Of a stretch of DNA of 64,000 nucleotides, positions 18,284 to 26,681 are shown in pieces. A program made the position numbers and the translations under genes. Numbering within the stretch: the stretch's first letter is position 1; each line of letters opens with the position of its first letter. Below the pieces are notes generated by a model. The model was not told the origin of the DNA, did not search any database, and worked only from the letters and a program-made list of their open reading frames with translations. The stretch is from JBOGJI01 sp050747865. GTDB lineage: Bacteria > Acidobacteriota > Thermoanaerobaculia > Multivoradales > JAHEKO01. The DNA lies in the NCBI GenBank assembly GCA_050747865.1, contig JBOGJI010000236.1:1-64000 (forward strand). The letters run 5' to 3'.

Positions 18284-19224
18284 GCGACAGAGGCCCGCCG
18301 CGCGCGAAACCAGTCAGCCGTCCGCGCCAAGCCGTCACGCAGCGTCAACGGCTCCGGAAGTCCCAGCTCGTCCCGAACACGCCGAGAATCAATGCACGAG
18401 CGCCGCTGCTCCCCAGGCTTCGCCGGCCCGTGCACCGCTTCCAGGCGATCCTCCCCGGCCGCCCGCCGCAGCTCCCGATACAGATCGACGACCGAAGTCT
18501 CCACCCCCGTACCGACGTTGTACACATGAAAGCCGCTCCGCCCAAGCGCCGCCACGTTCGCCCGCGCCACGTCGGACACATGCACGTAGTCGCGTGTCTG
18601 CAAGCCGTCGCCGTGGATCGTCGGCGCCTCGCCGGCCAGCAGCCGGTCGAGGAAGATGGCCACCACCCCCGCCTCCCCTTGCGGATTTTGCCTCTCCCCG
18701 TAGACGTTGGCGTAGCGCAGGCAGATCGCGTCGAGCCCGAGCGCGACGTGGAAGTAGTAGAGATACCGCTCGCCGGCCAGCTTCGACACCCCGTAGGGTG
18801 ACACCGGACGGGTCGGATGGTCCTCGCCGGCCGGGAACCGCTCCTGCTCCCCGTAGATGGCGCCCCCCGTGGAGGCGAAGATCACCTGCTGCACGCCGCC
18901 TTCGACCGCCGCGCGCAACAGGTTGAGCGTGCCCACGATGTTGACCTCCGCGTCGAAGCGGGGATCGGCGACCGAGCGGCGCACGTCCATCTGGGCGGCG
19001 TGGTGCAGTAGCACGTCGAAGCCGCCGCCGGAGACGAGCTCGGCGGCCTCCGCGGAGCGGATGTCCAGCTCGACGAGCTCGGCCGCCGCCGGCACGTTCT
19101 CCCGCCGCCCCGAAGATAGATCGTCGAGGACCACGACCGAATGGCCCGCCGCCAACAGGCTGTCGGCGACGTGCGAGCCGATGAACCCGGCTCCGCCGGT
19201 GACGAGGGCGCGTTGAGGCTTCAT
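18280..19224 (-). CDS. NAD-dependent sugar-nucleotide epimerase (GalE-like)
   Basis: The 314-aa protein is an extended SDR enzyme that interconverts nucleotide sugars such as UDP-glucose and UDP-galactose. The NAD loop is ALVTGGAGFIGSHV at the N-terminus, and the catalytic YxxxK is SPYGVSKLAGERYLY. ASTGGAIYG precedes it with the active-site Ser/Thr. I chose ATG 19224; an in-frame GTG at 19236 is possible because a TATAGC box lies seven bases before it and would make a leaderless message. It is coupled to the sulfatase-like gene downstream, so both may serve surface polysaccharide. Confidence 0.88.
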   Translation of the reverse strand: MKPQRALVTGGAGFIGSHVADSLLAAGHSVVVLDDLSSGRRENVPAAAELVELDIRSAEAAELVSGGGFDVLLHHAAQMDVRRSVADPRFDAEVNIVGTLNLLRAAVEGGVQQVIFASTGGAIYGEQERFPAGEDHPTRPVSPYGVSKLAGERYLYYFHVALGLDAICLRYANVYGERQNPQGEAGVVAIFLDRLLAGEAPTIHGDGLQTRDYVHVSDVARANVAALGRSGFHVYNVGTGVETSVVDLYRELRRAAGEDRLEAVHGPAKPGEQRRSCIDSRRVRDELGLPEPLTLRDGLARTADWFRARRASVA

Positions 19225-19282
19225 GGGGTAGCTCACGGGGCGGGCTATAGTACCCGCGCATGTCTGGGGGGTCCAAGCCTAG

Positions 19283-19447
19283 AGCCTGTGAATCCATCTC
19301 CCTGGCGCCCTTCGGGTTGCGGCGGCGTGGCCAGCGGCGCTGCGTTGGCGCTCCTTGACGATGCCCACGCATCGACAGCGTCGCGCCGCCTTGCGGCGCT
19401 GGCCACGGCGCTCGCAACGCGACCCACGGGAGATGGATTCACAGGCG
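19283..19447. repeat. 165-bp imperfect inverted-repeat element
   Basis: The ends are perfect inverted copies: CCTGTGAATCCATCTCCC on the left and its complement at 19428-19447. Inside, the arms stay similar (GTTGCG and GTGGCCAGCG are mirrored), so the whole element can fold on itself. It encodes nothing of its own and looks like a MITE or dispersed intergenic palindrome. Its right end supplies the ATG and first codons (MDSQA) of the VanZ-like gene. Confidence 0.85.
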
Positions 19448-19840
19448 CTCCGAGGGTGGCGGAGCCACGCCGCCACCCTCAGCTGGGCCTCGCTCACCGC
19501 CGTGGCGCTGCTGGTCCCGGCGGCGGATCTCGCCGGCTGGATGCCGGCGGTTCCCTGGATGCGCCTGGCCATGGTTTTCGCCGGCTGGGGTCTGGACAAG
19601 CTGGTGCACGGGGTGCTGTTCGGCGTGCTGGCCTGGCTGGCCGCGGGCTCGGCGCGCGTGCTGGCGCTGCGGCGGCCGGCGCTCACAGTCTTTCTCATCG
19701 CCGGGCTCTATGCCGTGGCGTTGGAGGCGGCGCAGCGCTGGGCCCCCGATCGGCGCGCCGACCCGTTCGACCTCGTGGCGGACCTCATCGGCGTCGCCCT
19801 GGGGCTCCTGGCCGCCAGGCGTATACTGCGCCGAGCATGA
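19433..19840 (+). CDS. VanZ-like membrane protein
   Basis: The 135-aa protein has three to four hydrophobic segments and the VanZ family's DKLVHGVLFGVLAWL and ALEAAQRWAPDRRADPFDLV stretches, followed by a last membrane helix. The family is associated with teicoplanin resistance in enterococci, but most members have no proven role. The start ATG at 19433 lies inside the inverted-repeat element, with only GGGAG one base upstream, so the true start could be further in. It ends with an ATGA overlap into the reductase gene. Confidence 0.7.
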   Translation: MDSQALRGWRSHAATLSWASLTAVALLVPAADLAGWMPAVPWMRLAMVFAGWGLDKLVHGVLFGVLAWLAAGSARVLALRRPALTVFLIAGLYAVALEAAQRWAPDRRADPFDLVADLIGVALGLLAARRILRRA

Positions 19841-20811
19841 AAGTCCTCGAGCACCTGGAGCGGGCCGACGGCCAGCTCATCAGCTTCGAGATCATCCCGC
19901 CGCTCAGGGGCGGGAGCTTCGAGAAGCTGCGCTCCCTGATCGAGGAGTTGATCGCCCTCGAGCCTCCATTCATCGACATCACCTCCCACGCCGCGCAGAT
20001 CATGTACGACGAGACGCCGCAGGGCATCGTGCGGCGCATCAAGCGCAAACGCCCCGGGACCCTCGGCGTCTGTGCGCTCATCCAGAACAAATACAACGTC
20101 GACGCCGTGCCCCACGTCATCTGCCACGGCTTCACCCGCGAGGAGACGGAAGACTTCCTCATCGAGCTCCACTACCTGGGAATCGACAACGTGCTGGCCA
20201 TCCGGGGGGACGACTCCGGCTTCCAGAAACCCTTGCAGTTCGGGCGCACCGCCAACCGCTACGCCGAGGACCTGGTGCGCCAGATCTCCGAGCTGAACCG
20301 CGGCAAGTACCTCGAGGAGGAGCTGCTGGACGCCCAGTCGCTGGACTTCTGCGTCGGCATCGCGGGTTACCCCGAGAAGCACTTCGAGGCGCCGAACATG
20401 GAGACCGACCTGCGGTTCACCAGGACCAAGGTGGAAGCCGGCGGCGACTACATCGTCACCCAGATGTTCTTCGACAACCGCCACTACTTCCGCTACGTGG
20501 AGCGGTGCCGCGAGATCGGCGTCGAGGTGCCGATCATCCCAGGGCTGAAGATCCTCACCTCGCACAAGCAGGTGACGAGCCTGCCGCGGACCTTCCACTG
20601 CGAGGTCCCCGCGGCGCTGGCCGACGAGGTGCTGGCCGCGGATCCCGACCGCGCCGCCGACATCGGCGTCGAGTGGGCGGTCGAGCAGTCCCGCGAGCTC
20701 CTGGAGGCCGGCGTCCCCGCCCTCCACTTCTACGTCATGCAGAGCGCCCACGCCGTCTCCGAGGTCGTCCGCCGCCTCGACCCCGTACGCGCCACACTCC
20801 GCAGCGCCTGA
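19837..20811 (+). CDS. metF: Methylenetetrahydrofolate reductase
   Basis: The 324-aa flavoprotein reduces 5,10-methylene-THF to 5-methyl-THF, the methyl donor used by MetH encoded just downstream. The barrel motifs are SFEIIPPLRGGSFEKL, FIDITSHAAQ, IDNVLAIRGDD and YIVTQMFFDNRHYFRY (FAD and folate site), then VPIIPGLKILTS. It is longer than E. coli MetF in the middle, with an extra SLDFCVGIAGYPEKH region also seen in other bacterial MTHFRs. ATG 19837 overlaps the VanZ-like stop. No riboswitch precedes it; the SAM switch lies after it and controls metH. Confidence 0.93.
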   Translation: MKVLEHLERADGQLISFEIIPPLRGGSFEKLRSLIEELIALEPPFIDITSHAAQIMYDETPQGIVRRIKRKRPGTLGVCALIQNKYNVDAVPHVICHGFTREETEDFLIELHYLGIDNVLAIRGDDSGFQKPLQFGRTANRYAEDLVRQISELNRGKYLEEELLDAQSLDFCVGIAGYPEKHFEAPNMETDLRFTRTKVEAGGDYIVTQMFFDNRHYFRYVERCREIGVEVPIIPGLKILTSHKQVTSLPRTFHCEVPAALADEVLAADPDRAADIGVEWAVEQSRELLEAGVPALHFYVMQSAHAVSEVVRRLDPVRATLRSA

Positions 20812-20851
20812 TCCAGCCCGGTTGCGAGCGCGGTAACCGCGGTAACCGCGA

Positions 20852-20881
20852 TTGACTTTCGCCGCCGGGTTCCGGTAGCGT
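20852..20881 (+). promoter_or_regulatory. Probable metH promoter
   Basis: TTGACT (20852-20857), 18 bases and TAGCGT (20876-20881) precede the riboswitch aptamer, which would begin at about the transcript start. Just upstream is a short direct repeat of CGCGGTAAC (two and a half copies). Confidence 0.5.
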
Positions 20882-20885
20882 CCGC

Positions 20886-20984
20886 GCCGCATTACGAGCG
20901 GTCCGGGGCTCCGCTCCCGGACACGGCAACCTGGGACCGACACCCAAGGTGCCCACCCGCCGCCCAGGGCGACGGGGATGTGGC
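20886..20984 (+). promoter_or_regulatory. SAM-I-clan riboswitch aptamer upstream of metH
   Basis: The leader folds as a four-way junction: P1 GCCGCATT with GATGTGGC, P2 GTCCGGG with CCCGGAC, then the conserved CGGCAACC leading into P3 (ACCTGGG with CCCAAGGT) and GGTGCC, then P4 around CGCC-CAG-GGCG. The CGGCAACC...AAGGTGCC core is the hallmark of SAM-I, SAM-IV and SAM-I/IV aptamers. P1 contains G-U pairs and J1/2 is unusual, so the exact class is uncertain. Placement before metH fits SAM feedback. Confidence 0.75.
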
Positions 20985-21022
20985 CGGAATCGCCGGCAAG
21001 CAAATGTTCGGAGGATGGCTAA

Positions 21023-21050
21023 CCCGCTCGCAATGCCGAGCGGGATTTTT
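21023..21050 (+). terminator. Riboswitch-controlled terminator before metH
   Basis: CCCGCTCG, a six-base loop, CGAGCGGG and ATTTTT form a clear intrinsic terminator ending four bases before the metH ATG. Its 5' arm CCGCTCG is also fully complementary to CGAGCGG at 20895-20901 in the aptamer, giving an alternative antiterminator pairing. Confidence 0.85.
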
Positions 21051-21053
21051 GTT

Positions 21054-24000
21054 ATGGACACGACGACCTTTCCCGTCCGGATCCCCCCACGGCCGGCCGA
21101 CCTCGACCAGCGCCGGGCGGCGCTGGAGGAGGCGCTCACCCGACGCGTCCTGGTGCTCGACGGCGCTACCGGCACTGCGCTGCAGGCCGCCGAGCTGACC
21201 GCGGAGGACTTCGGCGGCGCCGAGCTCGAAGGCTGCAACGAGCACCTGGTGGCGACGCGACCGGACGTCGTGGACGGCGTCCACGAGCGCTATCTCGCCG
21301 CCGGCTGCGACATCGTGGAGACCAACACCTTCGGCGGCACGCCGCTGGTGCTGGCCGAATACGGGCTGGAGACCCAAGCCTTCGAGCTCAACCGCCTGGC
21401 CGCCTCGATCGCCCGCGCCGCCTGCGCCCGACACGACCAGCCGGGCCGGCCGCGCTTCGTCTGCGGCTCCATGGGACCGACGACCAAGGCGATCTCGGTG
21501 ACCGGCGGCGTCACCTTCGAGGAGCTGGTCCAGCACTTCCGCATCCAGGCCTTGGGCCTCATGGCCGGCGGCGCCGACTACCTGCTGCTCGAGACCTGCC
21601 AGGACACGCGCAACATCAAGGCCGGGCTGCTGGGGCTCGACGAGGCGTTCGGAGAGTGCGGCTGGCGCCTGCCGGCGGCGGTGTCGGCGACCATCGAGCC
21701 CATGGGGACCATGCTGGCGGGGCAGGACGCCGAGGCCCTGGCGGTCTCCCTGCTGCACGCCGATCTCCTCTACCTGGGCTTGAACTGCGCCACCGGCCCC
21801 GACCGCATGACGGATCCCATCCGCACGCTCGCCGAGCTGGCGCGCACCCGCGTCGCCTGCGTGCCCAACGCCGGGCTGCCCGACGACGAGGGGCGCTACA
21901 CCCAGGGTCCGGAGGTCTTCCGCGAGGTGATCGGCCGCTTCCTCGACGCCGGCTGGCTCAACCTGGTCGGCGGCTGCTGCGGCACCACTGAGGCCCACGT
22001 GGCCGCCCTCCGCGAGCTGGTCGCCGGCCGCCGGCCGCGTGCCCTCCCGCATCACCAGCGCGCCTGGGTCTCCGGCCTCGAGGCCGTCGAGCTGACCGAC
22101 GACAACCGGCCGCTCTTGGTGGGCGAGCGCACCAACGTGCTGGGCAGCCGCAAGTTCAAGAGCCTGATCGCCGAAGGCGACTTCGAGGGAGCGGCGGAGA
22201 TCGGCCGCGCGCAGGTGCGCGGCGGCGGGCAGGTGCTGGACGTCTGCCTGCAGGACCCCGATCGCGACGAGCTGGCCGACGCCTGCGGCTTCCTCGACCA
22301 GCTGGTGCGCCTGGTCAAGGTGCCGCTGATGCTCGACTCCACCGACGCGGCGGTGATGGAGCAAGCGCTCACCTATTGCCAGGGCAAGGCGGTTCTGAAC
22401 TCCGTGAACCTGGAGGACGGTCTGGCGCGCTTTGAGCGGGTGGCGCCGCTGGCCCGCCGCTTCGGCGCCGCCCTGGTCGTCGGCTGCATCGACGAGCAGG
22501 GCATGGCGGTGACCCCCGAACGCAAGCTCGAGGTCGCGCGCCGCAGCCACGAGCTGCTGACCGAGCGGTTTGGCATCCCGCCCGAAGATCTGTGGTTCGA
22601 CTCCCTGGTCTTCCCCTGCGGCACCGGGGACGAGACCTACATCGGCTCGGGCGCCGCCACCATCGAGGGCGTGCGCCGCATCCATGCCGAGTTCCCGCTG
22701 TCGAAGACGATTCTCGGCGTCTCCAACGTCTCGTTCGGGCTGCCCACCGCCGGGCGCGAGGTGCTGAACGCGGTCTTCCTCTACCACGCGACCCGGGCCG
22801 GCCTCGACGCGGCGATCGTCAACACCGAGCGGCTGGCGCGCTACGCGGAGATCCCGCGGGAGGAGCGCGAGCTCGCCGAGCGGCTGCTGTTCCTGGAGCC
22901 GGGGGACGTGGCCGGTAGCGAGGCCGCGGTGGCCGCCTTCGCCGAGCACTTCCGCGGCCGCCAGGCGTCGGCGGTGGCGGCCCCGGACCGCTCGCAGCTG
23001 CCCCTGGAAGAGCGGCTGGCGCGGGCCATCGTCGAAGGCACGAAAGCGGGCCTGGAGGAGGACCTGAGCGCGGCGCTCGCCGACGAGCGCTGGCGCGCGG
23101 CGCTGGACATCATCAACGGTCCCTTGATGGCGGGTATGGCCGAAGTGGGCCGGCTGTTCAACGACAACCAGCTCATCGTCGCCGAGGTGCTGCAGTCGGC
23201 CGAGGTGATGAAGGCCGCGGTGTCGTTCCTCGAGCCGCACATGGAGACCGTCGGCGGCCACAACCGGGGCCGCGTGGTGCTCGCCACCGTCAAGGGAGAC
23301 GTCCACGACATCGGCAAGAACCTAGTGGAGATCATCCTCTCGAACAACGGCTTCGAGGTGGTGAACCTGGGGATCAAGGTCCCCAGCGAGCAGCTCATCG
23401 AGGCGGTGCGGCGGCACCGGCCGGACGTCATCGGGCTCTCGGGGCTGCTGGTCAAGAGCGCCCAGCAGATGGTGCTGACGGCGGAGGACTTCCGCGCCGC
23501 CGGCCTCACCGTGCCGCTTTTGGTCGGCGGCGCGGCGTTGACACGCCGGTTCACCCACAAGAAGATCGCCCCGGCCTACGGGGCGCTGTGCACCTGGGCA
23601 CGCGACGCCATGCACGGCCTGCAGCTCGTCGAGCGCATCGTCAACCTCGAGGCGCGGGGCGAGCTCGAGGCTGAGATCGCCGAGCTGATGTCCGAGGACC
23701 AGCAGGCGGGGGAGGCGCCGGCTCCCGTCGGCCCGACCCCCGGCGGCCGGGCGCCTTCGGTGCGCACCGACGTCGACGTGCCGGCGCCGCCGGATCTCGA
23801 CCGCCACGTGGAAGAGCTGGACCTCGACGCCGTCTGGTCCCTGCTCAATCCGCAGATGCTCTACGGCAAGCACCTCGGCTTCAAGCGCTCGGTCTATCGC
23901 GCCGCCGACGAGGGCGACGGCAAGTACCTGCGACTCGCCCGCCTGGTGGAGGAGCTCCAGGAGCTGGGTCGGTCAGGGGCCCTCGAGGCGGCGGCCGTGT

Positions 24001-24548
24001 GGCAGTTCTTCCGCGCCGAGACCGAAGGCGAGCGCCTGCGGCTGCTGGCGCCGAACGGCGGCGGAGCGGTCGCCGAGTGGGAGCTGCCCCGCCAGCGCGC
24101 CCGCGAGGGCCTCTGCCTGACCGACTACGTGCTCGCCGGCGACCACGTGGCGCTGTTCGTCACCACCGCCGGCGCCGGCGTGCTCGAACGGGCCCGGCGG
24201 TGGAAAGAGGAGGGGGAGTACCTCAAGAGCCACGCCTGGGCGGCGCTGGCCCTGGAGACCGCGGAGGCCGCCGCCGAGCTGCTGCACGAGCGCCTGCGCG
24301 CGGCCTGGGGCATCGCCGACCCGCCGGAGCTGCCAGTGCGCGACAAGCTGGCGGCGCGCTACCGCGGCAAGCGCTACAGCTTCGGTTATCCGGCCTGCCC
24401 GGACCTCGCCGGCCAGCGCGCCCTGTTCGCCGCCCTCCGGCCGGAGGAGATCGGCGTGCACCTGACCGAGGGCGACATGATGGAGCCCGAGGCCTCGGTC
24501 TCCGCCCTCGTCTTCCACCACCCCGACGCCCGCTACTTCGGCGTCTGA
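21054..24548 (+). CDS. metH: Cobalamin-dependent methionine synthase
   Basis: MetH (1164 aa) transfers the methyl group of 5-methyl-THF to homocysteine through cobalamin. In order: a homocysteine/zinc domain with Cys in GLNCATGP (about 243) and GGCCGTT (about 306), a pterin-binding barrel starting LLVGERTNVLGSRKFK (about 356), the cobalamin cap (IINGPLMAGMAEVGRLF, about 685), the B12 loop DVHDIGKN (about 748) with the axial His, and a C-terminal SAM-dependent activation domain ending GYPACPD...MMEPEASVSAL. The start is ATG 21054, just after the terminator; no ribosome site is visible there. Its 3' end overlaps the convergent marR gene by 16 bases. Confidence 0.97.
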   Translation: MDTTTFPVRIPPRPADLDQRRAALEEALTRRVLVLDGATGTALQAAELTAEDFGGAELEGCNEHLVATRPDVVDGVHERYLAAGCDIVETNTFGGTPLVLAEYGLETQAFELNRLAASIARAACARHDQPGRPRFVCGSMGPTTKAISVTGGVTFEELVQHFRIQALGLMAGGADYLLLETCQDTRNIKAGLLGLDEAFGECGWRLPAAVSATIEPMGTMLAGQDAEALAVSLLHADLLYLGLNCATGPDRMTDPIRTLAELARTRVACVPNAGLPDDEGRYTQGPEVFREVIGRFLDAGWLNLVGGCCGTTEAHVAALRELVAGRRPRALPHHQRAWVSGLEAVELTDDNRPLLVGERTNVLGSRKFKSLIAEGDFEGAAEIGRAQVRGGGQVLDVCLQDPDRDELADACGFLDQLVRLVKVPLMLDSTDAAVMEQALTYCQGKAVLNSVNLEDGLARFERVAPLARRFGAALVVGCIDEQGMAVTPERKLEVARRSHELLTERFGIPPEDLWFDSLVFPCGTGDETYIGSGAATIEGVRRIHAEFPLSKTILGVSNVSFGLPTAGREVLNAVFLYHATRAGLDAAIVNTERLARYAEIPREERELAERLLFLEPGDVAGSEAAVAAFAEHFRGRQASAVAAPDRSQLPLEERLARAIVEGTKAGLEEDLSAALADERWRAALDIINGPLMAGMAEVGRLFNDNQLIVAEVLQSAEVMKAAVSFLEPHMETVGGHNRGRVVLATVKGDVHDIGKNLVEIILSNNGFEVVNLGIKVPSEQLIEAVRRHRPDVIGLSGLLVKSAQQMVLTAEDFRAAGLTVPLLVGGAALTRRFTHKKIAPAYGALCTWARDAMHGLQLVERIVNLEARGELEAEIAELMSEDQQAGEAPAPVGPTPGGRAPSVRTDVDVPAPPDLDRHVEELDLDAVWSLLNPQMLYGKHLGFKRSVYRAADEGDGKYLRLARLVEELQELGRSGALEAAAVWQFFRAETEGERLRLLAPNGGGAVAEWELPRQRAREGLCLTDYVLAGDHVALFVTTAGAGVLERARRWKEEGEYLKSHAWAALALETAEAAAELLHERLRAAWGIADPPELPVRDKLAARYRGKRYSFGYPACPDLAGQRALFAALRPEEIGVHLTEGDMMEPEASVSALVFHHPDARYFGV

Positions 24549-25054
24549 GCCTCGGGTGAGGTTTCGCGAAGGCGGGTGGTCTCGCGCTGGACCATGTCGA
24601 TGGTCTGGCGCATGAACTTGAGGATCAGCTCGAGCTGGCCGGCGCTGTATTGCTCGCACTGGGCGGACCAGCTCTGCTGGATGCCCTCGAACAGGGGGGC
24701 GACCTGCGAGTCTGTGCACTCGGTGTTGACGAGGAGCAGGATCCGCCGGCGGTCCTTGGGGTCGATCTCGCGGCGCAGGAAGCCGGCCCGCTCCAGGCGG
24801 TCGGCGACGCCGGTGATGGCGCCGCTGGTCAGGCCGGTGGCTTTGGCCAGCTCGCCGGCCGATATCGGCCCGAGCTCGCGCAGGATGTCGAGACATTTCT
24901 GGTCGGTGGGGTGGAGCCCCAGCCGGTCCGCCACCGCCTGGTGGAACAGCACCGTGGCCCGTGCCTGGTGCCGCCCCGCCCAGCGCAGCTCCTCCATGAG
25001 CTGGCGCTTCTTCCCGTCATCGTCGCCGTTCGCGCTCGTCTTCCTGCTTGACAT
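24533..25054 (-). CDS. MarR-family transcriptional regulator
   Basis: The 173-aa protein is a winged-helix repressor: LGLHPTDQKCLDILRELGPISAGELAKATGLTSGAITGVADRLERAGFLRR is the DNA-binding core with the wing in DPKDRRRILLLV. It diverges from the TolC/adaptor/RND operon, the common arrangement for MarR repressors of drug pumps, so it probably represses the pump and itself. A perfect minus-strand TATAAT at 25130-25135 lies beside two palindromes that could be its operators. The ATG at 25054 has a weak ribosome site. The ligand is unknown. Confidence 0.9.
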   Translation of the reverse strand: MSSRKTSANGDDDGKKRQLMEELRWAGRHQARATVLFHQAVADRLGLHPTDQKCLDILRELGPISAGELAKATGLTSGAITGVADRLERAGFLRREIDPKDRRRILLLVNTECTDSQVAPLFEGIQQSWSAQCEQYSAGQLELILKFMRQTIDMVQRETTRLRETSPEAQTPK

Positions 25055-25087
25055 CGCTCCGCCGTTCGTTTACTCTGCCGACTTCTT

Positions 25088-25135
25088 AGCTCCTGGGTAG
25101 AGCAGGAGCTGAATTATTCAGCGGCTGAAATTATA
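25088..25135. promoter_or_regulatory. Two adjacent palindromes and marR -10 box (operator candidates)
   Basis: AGCTCCTG, seven bases, CAGGAGCT (25088-25110) is a perfect inverted repeat. TTCAGC-G-GCTGAA (25117-25129) is a second, nearly extending to 25112-25134. The minus-strand TATAAT at 25130-25135 abuts the second. Such sites suit a dimeric MarR repressor controlling both directions. Confidence 0.6.
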
Positions 25136-25306
25136 CCACGGACCGACCGACGCCGGTCGCGCGCTCAACAGACCTGTCGATCACGCGGAGTCTCATTCGT
25201 CAAGAGGGCAGCGCGGCGGAAGCGCGGCGGCAAACGGAGCTGGCGAAACTCCGGCGAGAGCAGGCCGTAGTAGAGCAGGACACGGGTGTGGAGGAGCAAG
25301 CGACAC

Positions 25307-26677
25307 GTGACTAGACGACGCCTGATCATCGGCCTGTTGAGCGGCGCCCTGATCGCGCCCGGCGCGCGGGCGGCAGAGCGCCTCGACCTGCAGGCGGTTG
25401 TCCAGCGGGCGCTGGAGAACAACCCGGACTATCTCGCCATCGCGGAGCGGGAGCGCGAGCTCGCGGCCCAGATCGACGCGGCTTGGGCGGACGCCTGGCC
25501 GCAGTTCTCGCTGAACGGGTTCTGGAACCGCTCGCGCAACCCGTCGTTGCTCAACAGCCCCGACTTCGAGGACATCATCGAGCAGTTCCCCGGTTTCAGG
25601 CCGAGCGTCCAGGAGCTGAACGGGCTCAACGTGGAGGTCAGCCAGCTGCTCTACACGTTTGGCAAGATCCGCTCCGGCGTCGAGCTGGCCGAGCGTGCCG
25701 TCGAGGCGGGGAAGGCGCAGACCCAGACGGCCCTCCTCGACACCGCGCTGACGGCGGCGGAGGCGTATTTCGAGCGGCTCGCGGCTCAGGAGGCCCTGAT
25801 CACCATCGACGCGCAGCGGCGGGCGCGGCAGGAGTCGCTCGACGTCGTGCAGGCCCGCTTCGATCTCGGCGACGCGACGCGCCTGGAGCTGCTACAGGCG
25901 CAAGCCGCCCTCGCCGAGGTCGAGCCGGCGGTGGCGGCCGCCGAGGGCCGTGTGGCGGTGGCGGAGAGCACCCTTGAGTCGGTGCTCGACCTGCCGTCGG
26001 AGAGTGAGGTGGAGGTGGTGCCGCCGACCTCCGGCCTTCCCGCCGTGCCGCAGATGCCGCCGTTGCTGGAAACGGCGCTGCGCTCGCGTTCGGAGCTGGC
26101 CGACCTGGCCCGCCAGCAAGAGGCGCTGGAGCTGCAGAAGCGCGTGGTCAAGGCCGACGGGCGCCCCCAGCTCGAGCTGACCGGCAACTACGGCCGCACG
26201 GTGCGCGAGCTCGAGAACTTGGACGATCCGCTGTTCGCGGACTGGCAGGTCAACGTGGGGCTCTCCTGGAGCTTTTTCGACGGCGGCCGGCGAGCCGGCG
26301 AGGTCGCCGCCTTGAGCAGCCAGCAGCGCCAGCTCGCGCTGCAGACGAAGGCCCTCGAAAACCGCATCCGGCTGGAGATCGAGCAGTCCTGGACCGGGTA
26401 TCGCACCGAGCGGGATCGCCTGCGCGCCGCCGAGCGGTCGGCCGAGGCGGCGCGCGAGGCGACGCGGGTGGCCAGGGAGAGCTACGAGGAAGGCGTGTCC
26501 CTGCAGGCGGACTTGTTGGCGGCGCAGGAGCGGGAGACCGAGGCCGAGGTGGCCCGCGTCGAGGCCTACTATGGAGCCTGGCGCCAGGCGACGCGGCTCG
26601 TGCGTGCCACGGGGATGCGGCCGGATGGGTTGGGAGAGCTAGGGAACGGCGGCACGACGCCGCCCGTCGAGGAGTGA
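25307..26677 (+). CDS. TolC-family outer membrane efflux protein
   Basis: The 456-aa protein forms the outer membrane channel of a tripartite pump. A signal peptide (RRRLIIGLLSGALIAPGARA) is followed by two related halves of long helices and beta strands: LDLQAVVQRALENNPDY opens the first, and VGLSWSFFDGGRRAGEV starts the second barrel strand pair. GTG 25307 was chosen because GGAGGAG lies ten bases upstream; an upstream GTG at 25286 would add seven residues before the signal peptide. It is the first gene of the pump operon and ends four bases before the adaptor gene. Confidence 0.92.
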   Translation: MTRRRLIIGLLSGALIAPGARAAERLDLQAVVQRALENNPDYLAIAERERELAAQIDAAWADAWPQFSLNGFWNRSRNPSLLNSPDFEDIIEQFPGFRPSVQELNGLNVEVSQLLYTFGKIRSGVELAERAVEAGKAQTQTALLDTALTAAEAYFERLAAQEALITIDAQRRARQESLDVVQARFDLGDATRLELLQAQAALAEVEPAVAAAEGRVAVAESTLESVLDLPSESEVEVVPPTSGLPAVPQMPPLLETALRSRSELADLARQQEALELQKRVVKADGRPQLELTGNYGRTVRELENLDDPLFADWQVNVGLSWSFFDGGRRAGEVAALSSQQRQLALQTKALENRIRLEIEQSWTGYRTERDRLRAAERSAEAAREATRVARESYEEGVSLQADLLAAQERETEAEVARVEAYYGAWRQATRLVRATGMRPDGLGELGNGGTTPPVEE

Positions 26678-26681
26678 AGTC

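Noticed and set aside
20827..20850. Direct repeat of CGCGGTAAC upstream of metH promoter
   Set aside because: Only about two and a half copies; could be an operator but nothing else supports it.
20892..23306. 804-codon minus-strand frame opposite metH
   Set aside because: Composition is Ala/Gly/Arg/His-rich without family motifs, and metH on the other strand has complete domains.
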